A DNA stretch of 64,000 nucleotides from Belliella kenyensis (GCF_022549675.1 NZ_JAKZGR010000003.1:248001-312000), one strand, 5' to 3'; positions 54,811 through 62,625 are shown, numbered from the stretch's first letter. A program made the numbers and translations. The notes: a model not told the origin generated them from the letters alone.

Positions 54811-55098
54811 ATGAATTGGATGGAAAAAGATGAGACCTTGCTTTTGCAACGCTCATTTATATTTGGAATTACAGGGATTGTTTTATGCTTATTGGCATTA
54901 GGGAACACGCAGTATCATTTCATTGAAGCTCCTATGGGATTGCTCAATGGAGTTGGTATAGCTTTGCAATTTTTTGGTTTAAGCATTGCTGTTTTGGTAC
55001 TTAGGAAAAGGAAAATCACAGAAGCTGTTAAGGATAAATCAAAGAAAATGATCCTAATTTTAGGAGTTTCTTTATTGTTTTTCTTTTTGGTTATTTAG
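54811..55098 (+). CDS. Small three-helix membrane protein
   Basis: 95 residues with hydrophobic segments at about 14-33, 44-63 and 79-95, separated by short charged loops (RKRKITEAVKDKSKK). No recognised family. ATG 54811 lies 53 bases after the polX gene; co-transcription possible. Confidence 0.55.
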   Translation: MNWMEKDETLLLQRSFIFGITGIVLCLLALGNTQYHFIEAPMGLLNGVGIALQFFGLSIAVLVLRKRKITEAVKDKSKKMILILGVSLLFFFLVI

Positions 55099-55313
55099 AT
55101 GTTAATGAATCTTTGGCCAGTTATTGAAGTTTGTAAAGTAGCTGTTTTGATGGCTACCTAAAATCCGCAAAAGCACGTTGTAATCGATTGATTTATAGTG
55201 TCAATAGACCTTCCAGGTTTCACTCGATTATTTCTAACAACTGATTGGTAGTCAATAAAAACCTGAAAGGTCTGTGGATTTTAGGGACTAATAGATTGAA
55301 GGGAAATATTTAT

Positions 55314-55961
55314 ATGGTAAGCTCGTTTCCAAGGTTTTTTATCTTTTTATCTTTAGCATTTATAGCCTGTAAGTCATCATTTGAATTTCAGGAAGGAGAC
55401 ATCCTGTTTCAAGATGGAGACTGTGGAGATTTCTGTGAAGCGATTAGAAAGGTGACGCATGGATTTGATGGGAATAGTTTTTCTCATAATGGAGTACTGA
55501 CAAAAGAAGGGGCAGATTGGTATGTTTTGGAAGCGGTCGGTAGGGGGGTGGTACTTACACCACTTGATGATTTTATGAGCAAACACCTTGATGAGTACGG
55601 AAAACCAAAAGTCATGGTAGGGAGGCTCAAGGACGCATATCGACATTTGATCCCAAAGGCCATAGCTGAGGGTAGAAAGCATCTTGGCAAGCCTTACGAT
55701 AGTGTATTTGATTTTGAAAATGATGCTTTTTATTGCTCAGAATTGATACACTTTTCATTTAAAGCTGCAAACAATCAGGAAGATCTATTTACACCAGAAC
55801 CTATGACATATAAAGATCCAGAAACTGGGGAGATGTTCTCGGTTTGGGTGGATTATTTTGAAAAACTTGGTGTTGCAATTCCGGAAGGTGAGCCCGGACT
55901 CAATCCGGGAGGGATGTCCAGGTCACCTGTATTGGAAATGATAAAGGATTTTAGGGAATAG
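55314..55961 (+). CDS. YiiX-like permuted papain-fold cysteine hydrolase, lipoprotein
   Basis: 215 residues from ATG 55314. A signal with lipobox (FIACKSS) is followed by EGDILFQDGDCGDFCEAI, FSHNGVL (catalytic His region), and DAFYCSELIHFSF (catalytic Cys). Members of the YiiX/NlpC-P60 superfamily hydrolyse amide or ester bonds in peptidoglycan or lipids; substrate unknown. A farther start at 55245 (TTG) adds 23 residues before the signal and is disfavoured. Confidence 0.8.
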   Translation: MVSSFPRFFIFLSLAFIACKSSFEFQEGDILFQDGDCGDFCEAIRKVTHGFDGNSFSHNGVLTKEGADWYVLEAVGRGVVLTPLDDFMSKHLDEYGKPKVMVGRLKDAYRHLIPKAIAEGRKHLGKPYDSVFDFENDAFYCSELIHFSFKAANNQEDLFTPEPMTYKDPETGEMFSVWVDYFEKLGVAIPEGEPGLNPGGMSRSPVLEMIKDFRE

Positions 55962-56026
55962 AAGTTATCCTTTTGTTCAAAGTAGCTTATGAGGTTAGAA
56001 TTCTGTAAGACTTTCTTGAAGAGATA

Positions 56027-56680
56027 TTACTCTTTGGTAGCATGGTTTGAGATTTCTGAAGCAATGGTTTTTGCCATGATTCCTAATCCTTCTTTGTTGG
56101 GATGAACACCGTCAGGAAGTAACTCAGGGTGCATGCTGAGTGGAGTGTGTAGGTCGATAAGGTTAGCTTGAGTTGATACAGCTATTTCGAGTAGGAGAGG
56201 TTTGATGTCTTCGACCATTACCTTTTCATTGATCCCCCAATTGTCTTTTGCTACAGGCACAGGGATACAAATGTAAACGCGACCATTTTCTGGCATGCTT
56301 TCTTTTATAGTGTTGACCAAGGCGATGTAATCATTTTTGAACTCATCTTTAAACTTCCAGTTCTGGGGCTTAGAATCATTGGTGCCTAGTTTGATGATTA
56401 AGATTTCAGGAAAGAATGCTTTTACTTCTTCGAATTGAGGTTCATTCCAGTAAGGGAAATCACCATTCTTCAAAAGTGTTCTACCGCTAACACCAAAATT
56501 TTTTACCAAATAATCCTTACCTAGGAGTTCTTGAAGTTGTAGTGGATAGCTATCTGGATGGTCTCTGCCAGGGCCTTGTGTGATACTATTGCCTACACAG
56601 GCTACTTTTACTTGTTGCTGCGCCAATACAGTAAATGAAGTCAGGAGTAAAAGGACAAGGGAGGTTATGTGAATTTTCAT
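56027..56680 (-). CDS. SGNH/GDSL-family hydrolase, exported
   Basis: 217 residues from ATG 56680 with a signal peptide ending VLAQ. Block I VACVGNSITQGPG (Ser), block II VSGRTLL (Gly), block III IIKLGTNDSKP (Asn), block V LPDGVHPNKEGL (Asp/His). Typical of secreted sialate or rhamnogalacturonan acetylesterases; substrate unknown. Confidence 0.9.
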   Translation of the reverse strand: MKIHITSLVLLLLTSFTVLAQQQVKVACVGNSITQGPGRDHPDSYPLQLQELLGKDYLVKNFGVSGRTLLKNGDFPYWNEPQFEEVKAFFPEILIIKLGTNDSKPQNWKFKDEFKNDYIALVNTIKESMPENGRVYICIPVPVAKDNWGINEKVMVEDIKPLLLEIAVSTQANLIDLHTPLSMHPELLPDGVHPNKEGLGIMAKTIASEISNHATKE

Positions 56681-56901
56681 GGGTTTTATTAAGTTTTTGA
56701 TTGAGAAAGATAGAGATTTTTTTGTCACATGAGAAAGGAAAATGTTTCAAGTATAGCACTGAAAACTGGATAAAGGAGGAATATGAAGAAGATACAAAAT
56801 TTAGAGGGGAAAATTTTTCAAAAATTGAAAAAAATAAGTGGCTGATTCATAGGTGAAAATAGTTAATTGAGTTTTTAAGGTGAATTTTTTTAAGAATAGG
56901 G

Positions 56902-56933
56902 TTTGGAAAAAATCAAACATCCTGTTATGTTTG
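56902..56933 (+). promoter_or_regulatory. Promoter of tRNA-Asn (Bacteroidota type)
   Basis: TTTG 56902-56905 and TATGTTTG 56926-56933 with a 20-bp spacer; the tRNA starts 41 bases later. Confidence 0.72.
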
Positions 56934-56974
56934 CATCACGTTAACGGAAAGGGTTAGCGAAAAACATAAAAAAT

Positions 56975-57048
56975 TCCTCCTTAGCTCAGTTGGTTAGAGC
57001 ACATGACTGTTAATCATGGGGTCCTAGGTTCAAGCCCTAGAGGGGGAG
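56975..57048 (+). tRNA. tRNA-Asn (anticodon GTT)
   Basis: 74 nt. Acceptor tcctcct (56975-56981) pairs with aggggga (57041-57047), discriminator G. D arm gctcagttggttagagc, anticodon GTT at 57009-57011, T arm ctagg-ttcaagc-cctag. CCA not encoded. Its 3' end and terminator recur in degraded form through the following 7 kb. Confidence 0.95.
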
Positions 57049-57107
57049 CTAATGAGAAAAAGAGGTCAAAAACGACCTCTTTTTTGTTTTTATACTCATC
57101 AAAAACC
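57042..57107 (+). repeat. tRNA-Asn 3'-end plus terminator repeat, copy A (66 bp)
   Basis: Runs from gggggagctaatgagaaaaa through ...ctcatcaaaaacc. It is 65/66 identical to 60056-60121 and similar to 62097-62159. It includes the last bases of the tRNA acceptor stem, its terminator and about 20 bases beyond. It looks like an attachment-site type duplication. Confidence 0.85.
57057..57085 (+). terminator. Terminator after tRNA-Asn
   Basis: agaggtc (57061-57067) pairs with gacctct (57074-57080) followed by T6; same hairpin recurs at 60071 and 62109. Confidence 0.85.
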
Positions 57108-57241
57108 CCCTCTACACCCAATAAAACGGACATTTCTAAAGTGAAGGGTGTGGTTGCAACATCGAAATCTAGATTTTCAATTTTTTAGATTTAAACAATA
57201 AATATAATACAACACTTTAATTTGCTTAACCCACATACAGA

Positions 57242-57583
57242 ATTGCGCTAAAAAATGCTCCGGGCGCAATAGCTAGAAAAAAAATATTACTGGCAAATTC
57301 ATCTCAACTTGCCAGTTGAATTCTCACCCATGGGGCTCCCAGTGTCGACTGAAGTCCACATTCCGCCCAGCTATTTTGAATGCCAGTAAGAATCTAGTCT
57401 AAAGGTCCAACTAGTGTAGACCTGAGTCGACATGATTTTTACTTACTTTTCCGTAAAGGAGGTGAAGAATTTTGCCAGTAAGATTCCCTATCAGCGGTCC
57501 CTCTGGGGGTCCTGAAGTCCTGGGGGGTTGCATAGGTATCCCCCCTCCCTGGGGTAAAATCTTGTAGCTCTAGGAGGGGGGAT
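57242..57583. other. GC-richer non-coding block with many inverted repeats
   Basis: It contrasts with AT-rich flanks and has no ORF. Hairpins: attgcgc/gcgcaat (57242-57248/57264-57270); tactggcaa/ttgccagta (57288-57296/57472-57480); tgtcgact/agtcgaca (57343-57350/57425-57432); and a strong 11-bp stem atcccccctcc/ggaggggggat (57538-57548/57573-57583). It may be a structured RNA or the recombination end of the first island cassette. The 420 bases from here to the ATPase gene are plain AT-rich sequence. Confidence 0.6.
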
Positions 57584-58005
57584 GATGTCGCCGAAAAAAT
57601 TTCTGGAATTTTTTATAGAGAATTGGGATTAATATATGCATTATATTTGTTAAGGTCATTCAATGAAAATTTTAATCTAACTGATTAAAGAATATTAAAC
57701 AAAAAGTATTCTGTAACCATTAAGTTGAAACCTCAAATGTTTTTCAACTTGACATTACCATCAAAAAATTAAAATGAGAATTTTAAATAAATCCATTTAA
57801 ATACTTAAGATTATGGAGTAAATTTAAGGTCTGGCTAATAAACCATCTTTAAAAATTATTTAAATAGATATCTCAAATTAAATTGAAATATGGCTTTCTT
57901 TGATTGGGTTCAATTATCACCAAATCTTACGCCATTTTAGAAGAATAAAAACCTAGAATCATTAATTTATCAAGATAGATTGATTCCTGAAAAAAGCAAA
58001 AAAAT

Positions 58006-59382
58006 ATGAAAGTTGATATAACTGATTTAGGATTTGTAAAACATGCTCATTTGGACTTAGACAAAGATTTAACAATTCTTTGTGGCCCAAATAATACGGG
58101 TAAAACATATGTAGCTTATGCCATTTATGGGTTAATGAAATTTAGGTCACATCTTCCGAAGTCAAAAAAAATATCTAATGAGCTGAAAAGTCTTTTAGAG
58201 AAGGGTCAAATCGAACTTGATATTCTTGATTTATTATTAAAAAACAACGAAACATATTTAAATGCCATAGGCGATAGTTATGTGAGTCAAATACATAAAG
58301 TTTTTGCCTCAGATGAGAAAGCTTTTTCCAAAACAAAAATTGGAATTGAGATTGGAAATATAGAAGATTTAAAAAGAAAAATCCTTGCTGAAGAAATCAG
58401 CCAAGAAATTGGTATTAGGAATAGTGTATCAGTGAAGATTTTTAAAAAATCTGAGTCACAAAAAATAACTTGTCTTTTGATAGAGAAAGATGATAAAGAG
58501 GTTAGTGATAAACAAGCGGTTCCAACATCAATACTATTAGATTTTCTAGCCGATAGAATTTTTAGTATTCTAATTGATTTTATATTTCCTAAAACATATA
58601 TTGCTCCAGCAGAAAGGATTGCAATTAATATTTTCTCAAAAGAGTTGTCCTTAAAAAGGAACGTCCTAGTAGATAAGTTGCTTGAGCTAAAAGAGGTAGG
58701 TAAGGATGACGACCCATTTGACCTCGTAAAAAGGAGAGCAACCAGATATCCGTTGCCAATTAGAGACAGTTTAGAGACATCCGAAGATTTGATAAATTTT
58801 AAAAAAAACACGAGTGATTTTGCTCATTTTGCAGATGAAATTGAAAAAGAGATTTTGAAAGGGCAAGTATTGATTTCCAAAGATGGGGAGGTACAGTATA
58901 AACCTGATAAAGCAAAATCTTTAAAGTTACCAATCCATCTTTCTGCTTCGGTTGTCAAATCCCTTTCAAACTTAGTAATCTATTTTAGACATTTAGCAGC
59001 AAAAGGCGACTTTATTATTATAGATGAACCAGAATTAAATCTCCATCCGGATAATCAGGTAGTTATAGCCAAGGTTATAATTAAAATTGTAAATAGAGGC
59101 TTTAAAGTACTTATCAGTACTCATAGTGATTATATCATAAGAGAAATTAATAATTTAATCATGATGAATAATAATCCACATTTTATAAATAAATACAATT
59201 ATTCTAATGAAATTACAATAAATCACGAAAGAGTAGGAGCCATCCTTTTTCATTATGAAAAAAGAAAATGCACTAATCTTGAAGTCACAAAAACAGGGTT
59301 TGAGGTTGAAACTATTGATAAAGTTATTAATGACTTGAATAATAGAGCTGAAGACTTATTTTTTAATTTAGAAAGTCAATAA
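58006..59382 (+). CDS. AAA family ATPase (RecF/OLD-like), putative defence protein
   Basis: 458 residues. Walker A LCGPNNTGKTYVAYAI (about 25-40), an aromatic/charged middle region, ABC-type signature-like LSASVVKSLSNLVIY, Walker B FIIIDEPELNLHPDNQ and H-loop LISTHSDYIIREI. It is an SMC-like ATPase of the AAA_15/AAA_21 group used by many phage-defence systems (OLD, PtuA, Lamassu). No TOPRIM domain is visible, so nuclease activity may come from the next gene, which starts two bases after its stop. Very AT-rich compared with the core genes, suggesting horizontal acquisition. Confidence 0.8.
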   Translation: MKVDITDLGFVKHAHLDLDKDLTILCGPNNTGKTYVAYAIYGLMKFRSHLPKSKKISNELKSLLEKGQIELDILDLLLKNNETYLNAIGDSYVSQIHKVFASDEKAFSKTKIGIEIGNIEDLKRKILAEEISQEIGIRNSVSVKIFKKSESQKITCLLIEKDDKEVSDKQAVPTSILLDFLADRIFSILIDFIFPKTYIAPAERIAINIFSKELSLKRNVLVDKLLELKEVGKDDDPFDLVKRRATRYPLPIRDSLETSEDLINFKKNTSDFAHFADEIEKEILKGQVLISKDGEVQYKPDKAKSLKLPIHLSASVVKSLSNLVIYFRHLAAKGDFIIIDEPELNLHPDNQVVIAKVIIKIVNRGFKVLISTHSDYIIREINNLIMMNNNPHFINKYNYSNEITINHERVGAILFHYEKRKCTNLEVTKTGFEVETIDKVINDLNNRAEDLFFNLESQ

Positions 59383-59384
59383 AA

Positions 59385-59933
59385 ATGGTAGATAAAGTTT
59401 TCCAACAACTATATGATTTGATTAAAGGGGATTTTAAAAACTCGTTTCTTGGGGGTAATGTCGTTCTTCAAGATAGTACTAGTAAGAAAGTCAAACTAAA
59501 TAAGAAAGGTCCAATACTTTGTCTTCAACCAGATAAAAAGATAAAGGATTGGAAAAATAATTTTCCTTTTTTTGAAACTTCAGTTTCTACTTCGTGTAGT
59601 GTTTCTGACCACCTTATTATTTATCCAAAAACTGATACTCTATATGTGTTCATTATCGAATTAAAATCAAAAAATGTAAATGGAGCTATAAGTCAAATTA
59701 GGGCAAGCTTTGAATTGAGTAAATATATATGCGGAACTGCCGTCAGATTATTAAATTATCCGAGTATTAATATCGAATATAGAGGTTTAATATTTTCCCA
59801 TAAACCTCCTCGTAAAGGTACATCCAAACCAGTTCAGACTTACACTGAAGATACTATTTCAAATTTATTATATCGTCATTTACAATCAGGAAATGATTAT
59901 GACTTAGATATACTTTCTGCGAAAAAAATTTGA
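59385..59933 (+). CDS. Hypothetical partner of the AAA ATPase, possible PD-(D/E)xK-like nuclease
   Basis: 182 residues, coupled to the ATPase gene. The segment TLYVFIIELKSKNVNGAISQ has the beta-strand E-x-K followed by a helix found in restriction-endonuclease folds, but the upstream acidic residue is not certain. Remaining sequence is unfamiliar. Pairing with an OLD-like ATPase in a tRNA-linked island points to anti-phage function; this is inference. Confidence 0.6.
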   Translation: MVDKVFQQLYDLIKGDFKNSFLGGNVVLQDSTSKKVKLNKKGPILCLQPDKKIKDWKNNFPFFETSVSTSCSVSDHLIIYPKTDTLYVFIIELKSKNVNGAISQIRASFELSKYICGTAVRLLNYPSINIEYRGLIFSHKPPRKGTSKPVQTYTEDTISNLLYRHLQSGNDYDLDILSAKKI

Positions 59934-60028
59934 TTCTCAAATAACTTAGTTATAAATAACCAAATCATTTTGGTTGAATAAAATAATTAAGTGATTGATT
60001 TTGAACATCTTTTAGTATCAAATAAACC

Positions 60029-60121
60029 CTACTCTGGTTGCAACTATCGTAGATAGGGGGAGCTAATGAGAAAAAGAGGTCAGAAACGACCTCTTTTTTG
60101 TTTTTATACTCATCAAAAACC
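60029..60121 (+). repeat. tRNA-like hairpin plus terminator unit, copy B
   Basis: Core tactctggttgcaac then ctatc-gta-gatag hairpin (60044-60056) and gggggagct, fused to the 66-bp tRNA-Asn 3'/terminator repeat (60056-60121, one mismatch to copy A). Terminator stem agaggtc/gacctct at 60075-60094. Confidence 0.85.
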
Positions 60122-60448
60122 TCGAAGTTTTTTGGTTGTAAGTTTTTAAAAAAAGTAAAATTTAAGCTGACGAATCAACCTTGACCACGCTTATACAAAA
60201 TAGTTGGGGGTACATCAAATGGGTCAATCTCCACGATTTTACCATTTCTCACCACAACCAATGGACTATTCTTCGCTTTTTTGAATTCCACTAGCTTTCG
60301 ATAAGCTTCCTCTAGTCCCTTTACTATTTTTTCTCTTTCCTCTTTTAATAGGTCTTTAGTTTCCATAATATTCTTTTCAACATAAACCTTCCCGCTTCAA
60401 TACCAGCTTTCTCTAGTTGGAAAGGAGAGATTCCTTTTGCAATTTCAT
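60059..60448. repeat. 390-bp direct repeat, left copy
   Basis: Highly similar, by reading, to 62097-62488 (two small length differences in A/T runs, scattered substitutions). Both contain the terminator, the 63-aa minus-strand gene and the end of a truncated zeta-like ATPase. They bracket the HTH-PIN pair and GIY-YIG gene. Confidence 0.85.
60175..60366 (-). CDS. 63-residue partner of a zeta-like kinase, copy 1
   Basis: Helical N-terminus (KEEREKIVKGLEEAYRKLVEF) and a short beta tail (VVVRNGKIVEIDPFDVPPT). In Bacteroidota such small proteins accompany zeta-toxin-like P-loop proteins and may be their antitoxins (inference). Nearly identical to 62215-62406. Its start overlaps the end of a truncated zeta-like ORF. 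Confidence 0.6.
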   Translation of the reverse strand: METKDLLKEEREKIVKGLEEAYRKLVEFKKAKNSPLVVVRNGKIVEIDPFDVPPTILYKRGQG

Positions 60449-60503
60449 TTAAATATGGTTTTTGAGGGTGCAATTTATTAATTTCCAATATATCAAAGTG
60501 CAT
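60345..60503 (-). pseudogene. Chimeric remnant of a zeta-like P-loop protein
   Basis: ATG 60503 opens a 52-codon frame whose first ~18 residues (MHFDILEINKLHPQK) are unrelated to the family, then joins EIAKGISPFQLEKAGIEAG and RFMLKRILWKLKTY, matching the other copy. The P-loop is missing. The junction is at the left edge of the 390-bp repeat (60448), so it formed when that block recombined. Confidence 0.6.
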
Positions 60504-60519
60504 CACTTCCAATTACTTA

Positions 60520-61083
60520 TCAAATCAGACTGTGTAAAAAATCTGCTGTTTTTGTTAATCCACATTTTCTGAATTGGTTTAAAATTTCGAACTCATCCAT
60601 TTTGGGATTTTTTCTATTCAAAACCATCTCCTTGAAAGCAGAAGTTGCTTGTTCATGATTTAAGTCAATAATATCGACTAAGAAATCATCAGCTGAAATC
60701 ACTGCTATTTCAAAATTGTCTAAGATATTTTTCGGAAAGTCTTTCAGGTTGTTGGTTACTATGCAGTTGGAATTAGATTTAATCGCAGCGGCAACAACAT
60801 GTCTGTCCTTTTGATCTGGCAAGTTTAATGTAGGTATCAAATTTTCATAGTTCTTAACCAAGGCGTCAGGAAATGCAGAATTGGCTACGGCAATTCTTTT
60901 CTCTGCGTCTTCTTGATTCAATCCTTTTCGCATCATCACTTCTTTCCATTCATCAAAAATATGCTTGCTCCACTTTGGGGTATATAAGTCATAGTATGCA
61001 AACCAAAAAAGTAAATCCCTTGAGATCAATGGATAGATAACATTGGTATCTAAAACAGCTTTAAAACGAACACTATGAATCAT
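60520..61083 (-). CDS. PIN-domain toxin-like ribonuclease
   Basis: 187 residues. VLDTNVIYPLISR holds the first Asp, DQKDRHVVAAAIKSNSN the central acidic cluster, and CIVTNNLKDFP the last one. These are PIN-fold residues of VapC-like RNases. It overlaps the upstream HTH gene by 11 bases, the usual order antitoxin then toxin. It probably cleaves RNA when free of its partner. Confidence 0.85.
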   Translation of the reverse strand: MIHSVRFKAVLDTNVIYPLISRDLLFWFAYYDLYTPKWSKHIFDEWKEVMMRKGLNQEDAEKRIAVANSAFPDALVKNYENLIPTLNLPDQKDRHVVAAAIKSNSNCIVTNNLKDFPKNILDNFEIAVISADDFLVDIIDLNHEQATSAFKEMVLNRKNPKMDEFEILNQFRKCGLTKTADFLHSLI

Positions 61084-61528
61084 ATCCTCCTAACTCTTCA
61101 TCGCTATTCATCATTTCAATCAGTAGACTTTTCTGTTTTGCCTTCATTTTCTGTTTGTAACTGACTACGTCTTCAAATTTGATCCTGCGATGCCTTCCAA
61201 CTTTAATGAAATCCAATTCTCCATTTTCAAGAAGTTTGACCAAATGTGGACGTGAACAACCTAAGATTTCTGCAGCCTTTTGAGTGGTTACTTCTGTAGC
61301 GACAGGTACAATCGAAATTGGTTTGCCCTGACTCATTGCCCTTAAGATCTCGTTGAGTAACTCCAATGCTCTTGATGGGATTTGAAGTTTTTCCTTTGTC
61401 TCCTCGATCTCAATTTCAGTCATAGTGGCGTGAATACGCTCAAGTATCTGTGATAGGGCTTCATGAGATTTTTCAGCAATCCGTTGCTCCGATTTACTCG
61501 GTTTTTTACTAAGACTTAGGGTTTCCAT
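61073..61528 (-). CDS. Excisionase-type helix-turn-helix antitoxin
   Basis: 151 residues. Residues ~75-130 form a MerR/excisionase-like HTH: VTTQKAAEILGCSRPHLVKL, then LENGELDFIKVGRHRRI and KFEDVVSYK. The N-terminal half is helical. Paired with the PIN gene downstream, it is the DNA-binding antitoxin and likely autorepressor of the pair. Confidence 0.83.
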   Translation of the reverse strand: METLSLSKKPSKSEQRIAEKSHEALSQILERIHATMTEIEIEETKEKLQIPSRALELLNEILRAMSQGKPISIVPVATEVTTQKAAEILGCSRPHLVKLLENGELDFIKVGRHRRIKFEDVVSYKQKMKAKQKSLLIEMMNSDEELGGYDS

Positions 61529-61675
61529 GGGGTTGATTTAAGTATTCTTCAAATATAATCGAAATAAACGAAACAAACGAAATAAAAGTTGAATTTTCCG
61601 TTCATTTTAAAGAAGCTTAAAACTGTTTTCAACTTTAAAAGCTTGTCCATGAATTTCTTCCAATGACCTAAATAA

Positions 61676-61711
61676 GCTGCTCCGGTTGCAGCTATCGTTG
61701 ATAGGAGGAGC
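61676..61711 (+). repeat. tRNA-like hairpin unit, copy C
   Basis: gctgctccggttgcagctat then cgttgataggaggagc; small hairpins gctgc/gcagc and ctatc-gtt-gatag. It resembles copies B, E and F and lies between the HTH-PIN pair and the GIY-YIG gene. Confidence 0.75.
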
Positions 61712-61750
61712 ATAACTTTTGAGAAATCTGAGGTTTTTTCATTTCAAGAA

Positions 61751-62059
61751 GTGGATTTTTACTTATACATATTATATTCTCCTAAATTTGACAAGTTCTA
61801 CATTGGATACTCAGCTGATCCATGGATTAGGTTAGAGCAACACAATTCAGGTACCTTTCATAAGTTTACTTCAAGTTATAGACCATGGGAACTTGCAGCA
61901 GTTTTTAAAATTGGAAGAGACAGGAGTTTGGCCATGAAAATGGAAAAATTCATAAAGAAACAAAAATCAAGGAGTTTGCTTGAAAAGTTAATAGATGTCA
62001 ACTTTGTACCCGAAGGCTTTTTGGCTCAGTTGCTTAGAGTCCCGCATGTGCGGGATTAA
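61751..62059 (+). CDS. GIY-YIG nuclease-family protein
   Basis: 102 residues from GTG 61751. LYILYSPKFDKFYIGYS is the GIY-YIG core, followed by WIRLEQHNSG, FTSSYRPWELAAVF and EKFIKKQKSR. Stand-alone single-domain nuclease (UvrC-like N-domain fold). Its last codons (QLLRVPHVRD) are encoded by the D-arm of a tRNA-Asn pseudogene and its first palindrome, so gene and tRNA-like sequence are physically merged. Confidence 0.85.
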   Translation: MDFYLYILYSPKFDKFYIGYSADPWIRLEQHNSGTFHKFTSSYRPWELAAVFKIGRDRSLAMKMEKFIKKQKSRSLLEKLIDVNFVPEGFLAQLLRVPHVRD

Positions 62060-62159
62060 TCATAGGGTCCTAGGTTCAAGTCCCGTACGTACGGGAGGAG
62101 CTAATGAGAAAAAGAGGTCAGAAACGACCTCTTTTTTGTTTTTATACCCATTAAAAACC
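62023..62159 (+). pseudogene. tRNA-Asn pseudogene with two GC-rich palindromes (copy D)
   Basis: D-arm-like ggctcagttgcttagag (62023-62039); palindrome 1 tcccgcatgtgcggga (62040-62055); ttaatcatagggtcctaggt plus tcaag (62056-62080), 24/25 identical to tRNA-Asn 57010-57034; palindrome 2 tcccgtacgtacggga (62081-62096, perfect); then ggagct and the tRNA-Asn terminator repeat (62097-62159). Palindrome 1 replaces the 5' anticodon stem and palindrome 2 the 3' T stem, so it cannot be a working tRNA. Confidence 0.85.
62109..62137 (+). terminator. Terminator in copy D
   Basis: agaggtc (62113-62119) pairs with gacctct (62126-62132), then T6; same hairpin as after tRNA-Asn. Confidence 0.8.
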
Positions 62160-62214
62160 TCGAAGTTTTTTGGTTGTAAGTTTTTTAAAAAAAAGTGAAA
62201 TTTAAGCTGACGAA

Positions 62215-62406
62215 TCAACCTTGACCACGCTTATACGAAATAGTTGGTGGTACATCAAATGGGTCAATCTCCACGATTTCACCATTTCTCACGACAACCA
62301 ATGGACTATTCTTGGCTTTTTTGAATTCCACTAGCTTGCGATAAGCTTCCTCTAGCCCCTTTACTATTTTGTCTCTTTCCTCTTTTAGTTGGTCTTTAGT
62401 CTCCAT
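62215..62406 (-). CDS. 63-residue partner of a zeta-like kinase, copy 2
   Basis: Differs from copy 1 by a few residues (e.g. QLKEERD for LLKEERE; NGEIVEIDPF for NGKIVEIDPF), mostly conservative, suggesting the frame was under selection in both copies. ATG 62406 lies within the end of the truncated zeta-like ORF. Confidence 0.6.
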   Translation of the reverse strand: METKDQLKEERDKIVKGLEEAYRKLVEFKKAKNSPLVVVRNGEIVEIDPFDVPPTISYKRGQG

Positions 62407-62594
62407 AATATTCTTTTCAACATAAACCTTCCTGCTTCAATACCAGCTTTTTCTGGTCGGAAAGGAGAGATTCCTTTTGCAATTTCATCCGCGTTTACAA
62501 ATTCTTTACAGTCCAAGATTTCAGGCAAAATTGTATAGGAAGCAGTAGTTTTACCTGCACCATTACAACCTGCTATAATGTAAAGTTTCTTCAT
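62385..62594 (-). pseudogene. Truncated zeta-toxin-like P-loop protein
   Basis: 69 residues: LYIIAGCNGAGKTTASYTIL (Walker A), EFVNADEIAKGISPFRPEKA and RFMLKRI, as in zeta/UDP-N-acetylglucosamine kinase-like proteins, which are usually about 190 residues. It breaks off after MLKRI into LWRLKTN and a stop. The same junction exists in copy 1, so the deletion predates the duplication. Probably inactive. Confidence 0.7.
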
Positions 62595-62625
62595 TCAATA
62601 CAAATATACACTTTACTATCTAATC

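Larger units (their letters stand above)
62097..62488. repeat. 390-bp direct repeat, right copy
   Basis: Counterpart of 60059-60448. It ends at gcaatttcat, beyond which only this copy continues into the zeta-like N-terminus. Confidence 0.85.

Noticed and set aside
57003-57188. ORF over the tRNA-Asn 3' half
   Set aside because: Translation of tRNA and terminator; no independent support.
57242-57583. Retron msr-msd region
   Set aside because: No reverse transcriptase gene is near; structured block kept as an unexplained feature only.
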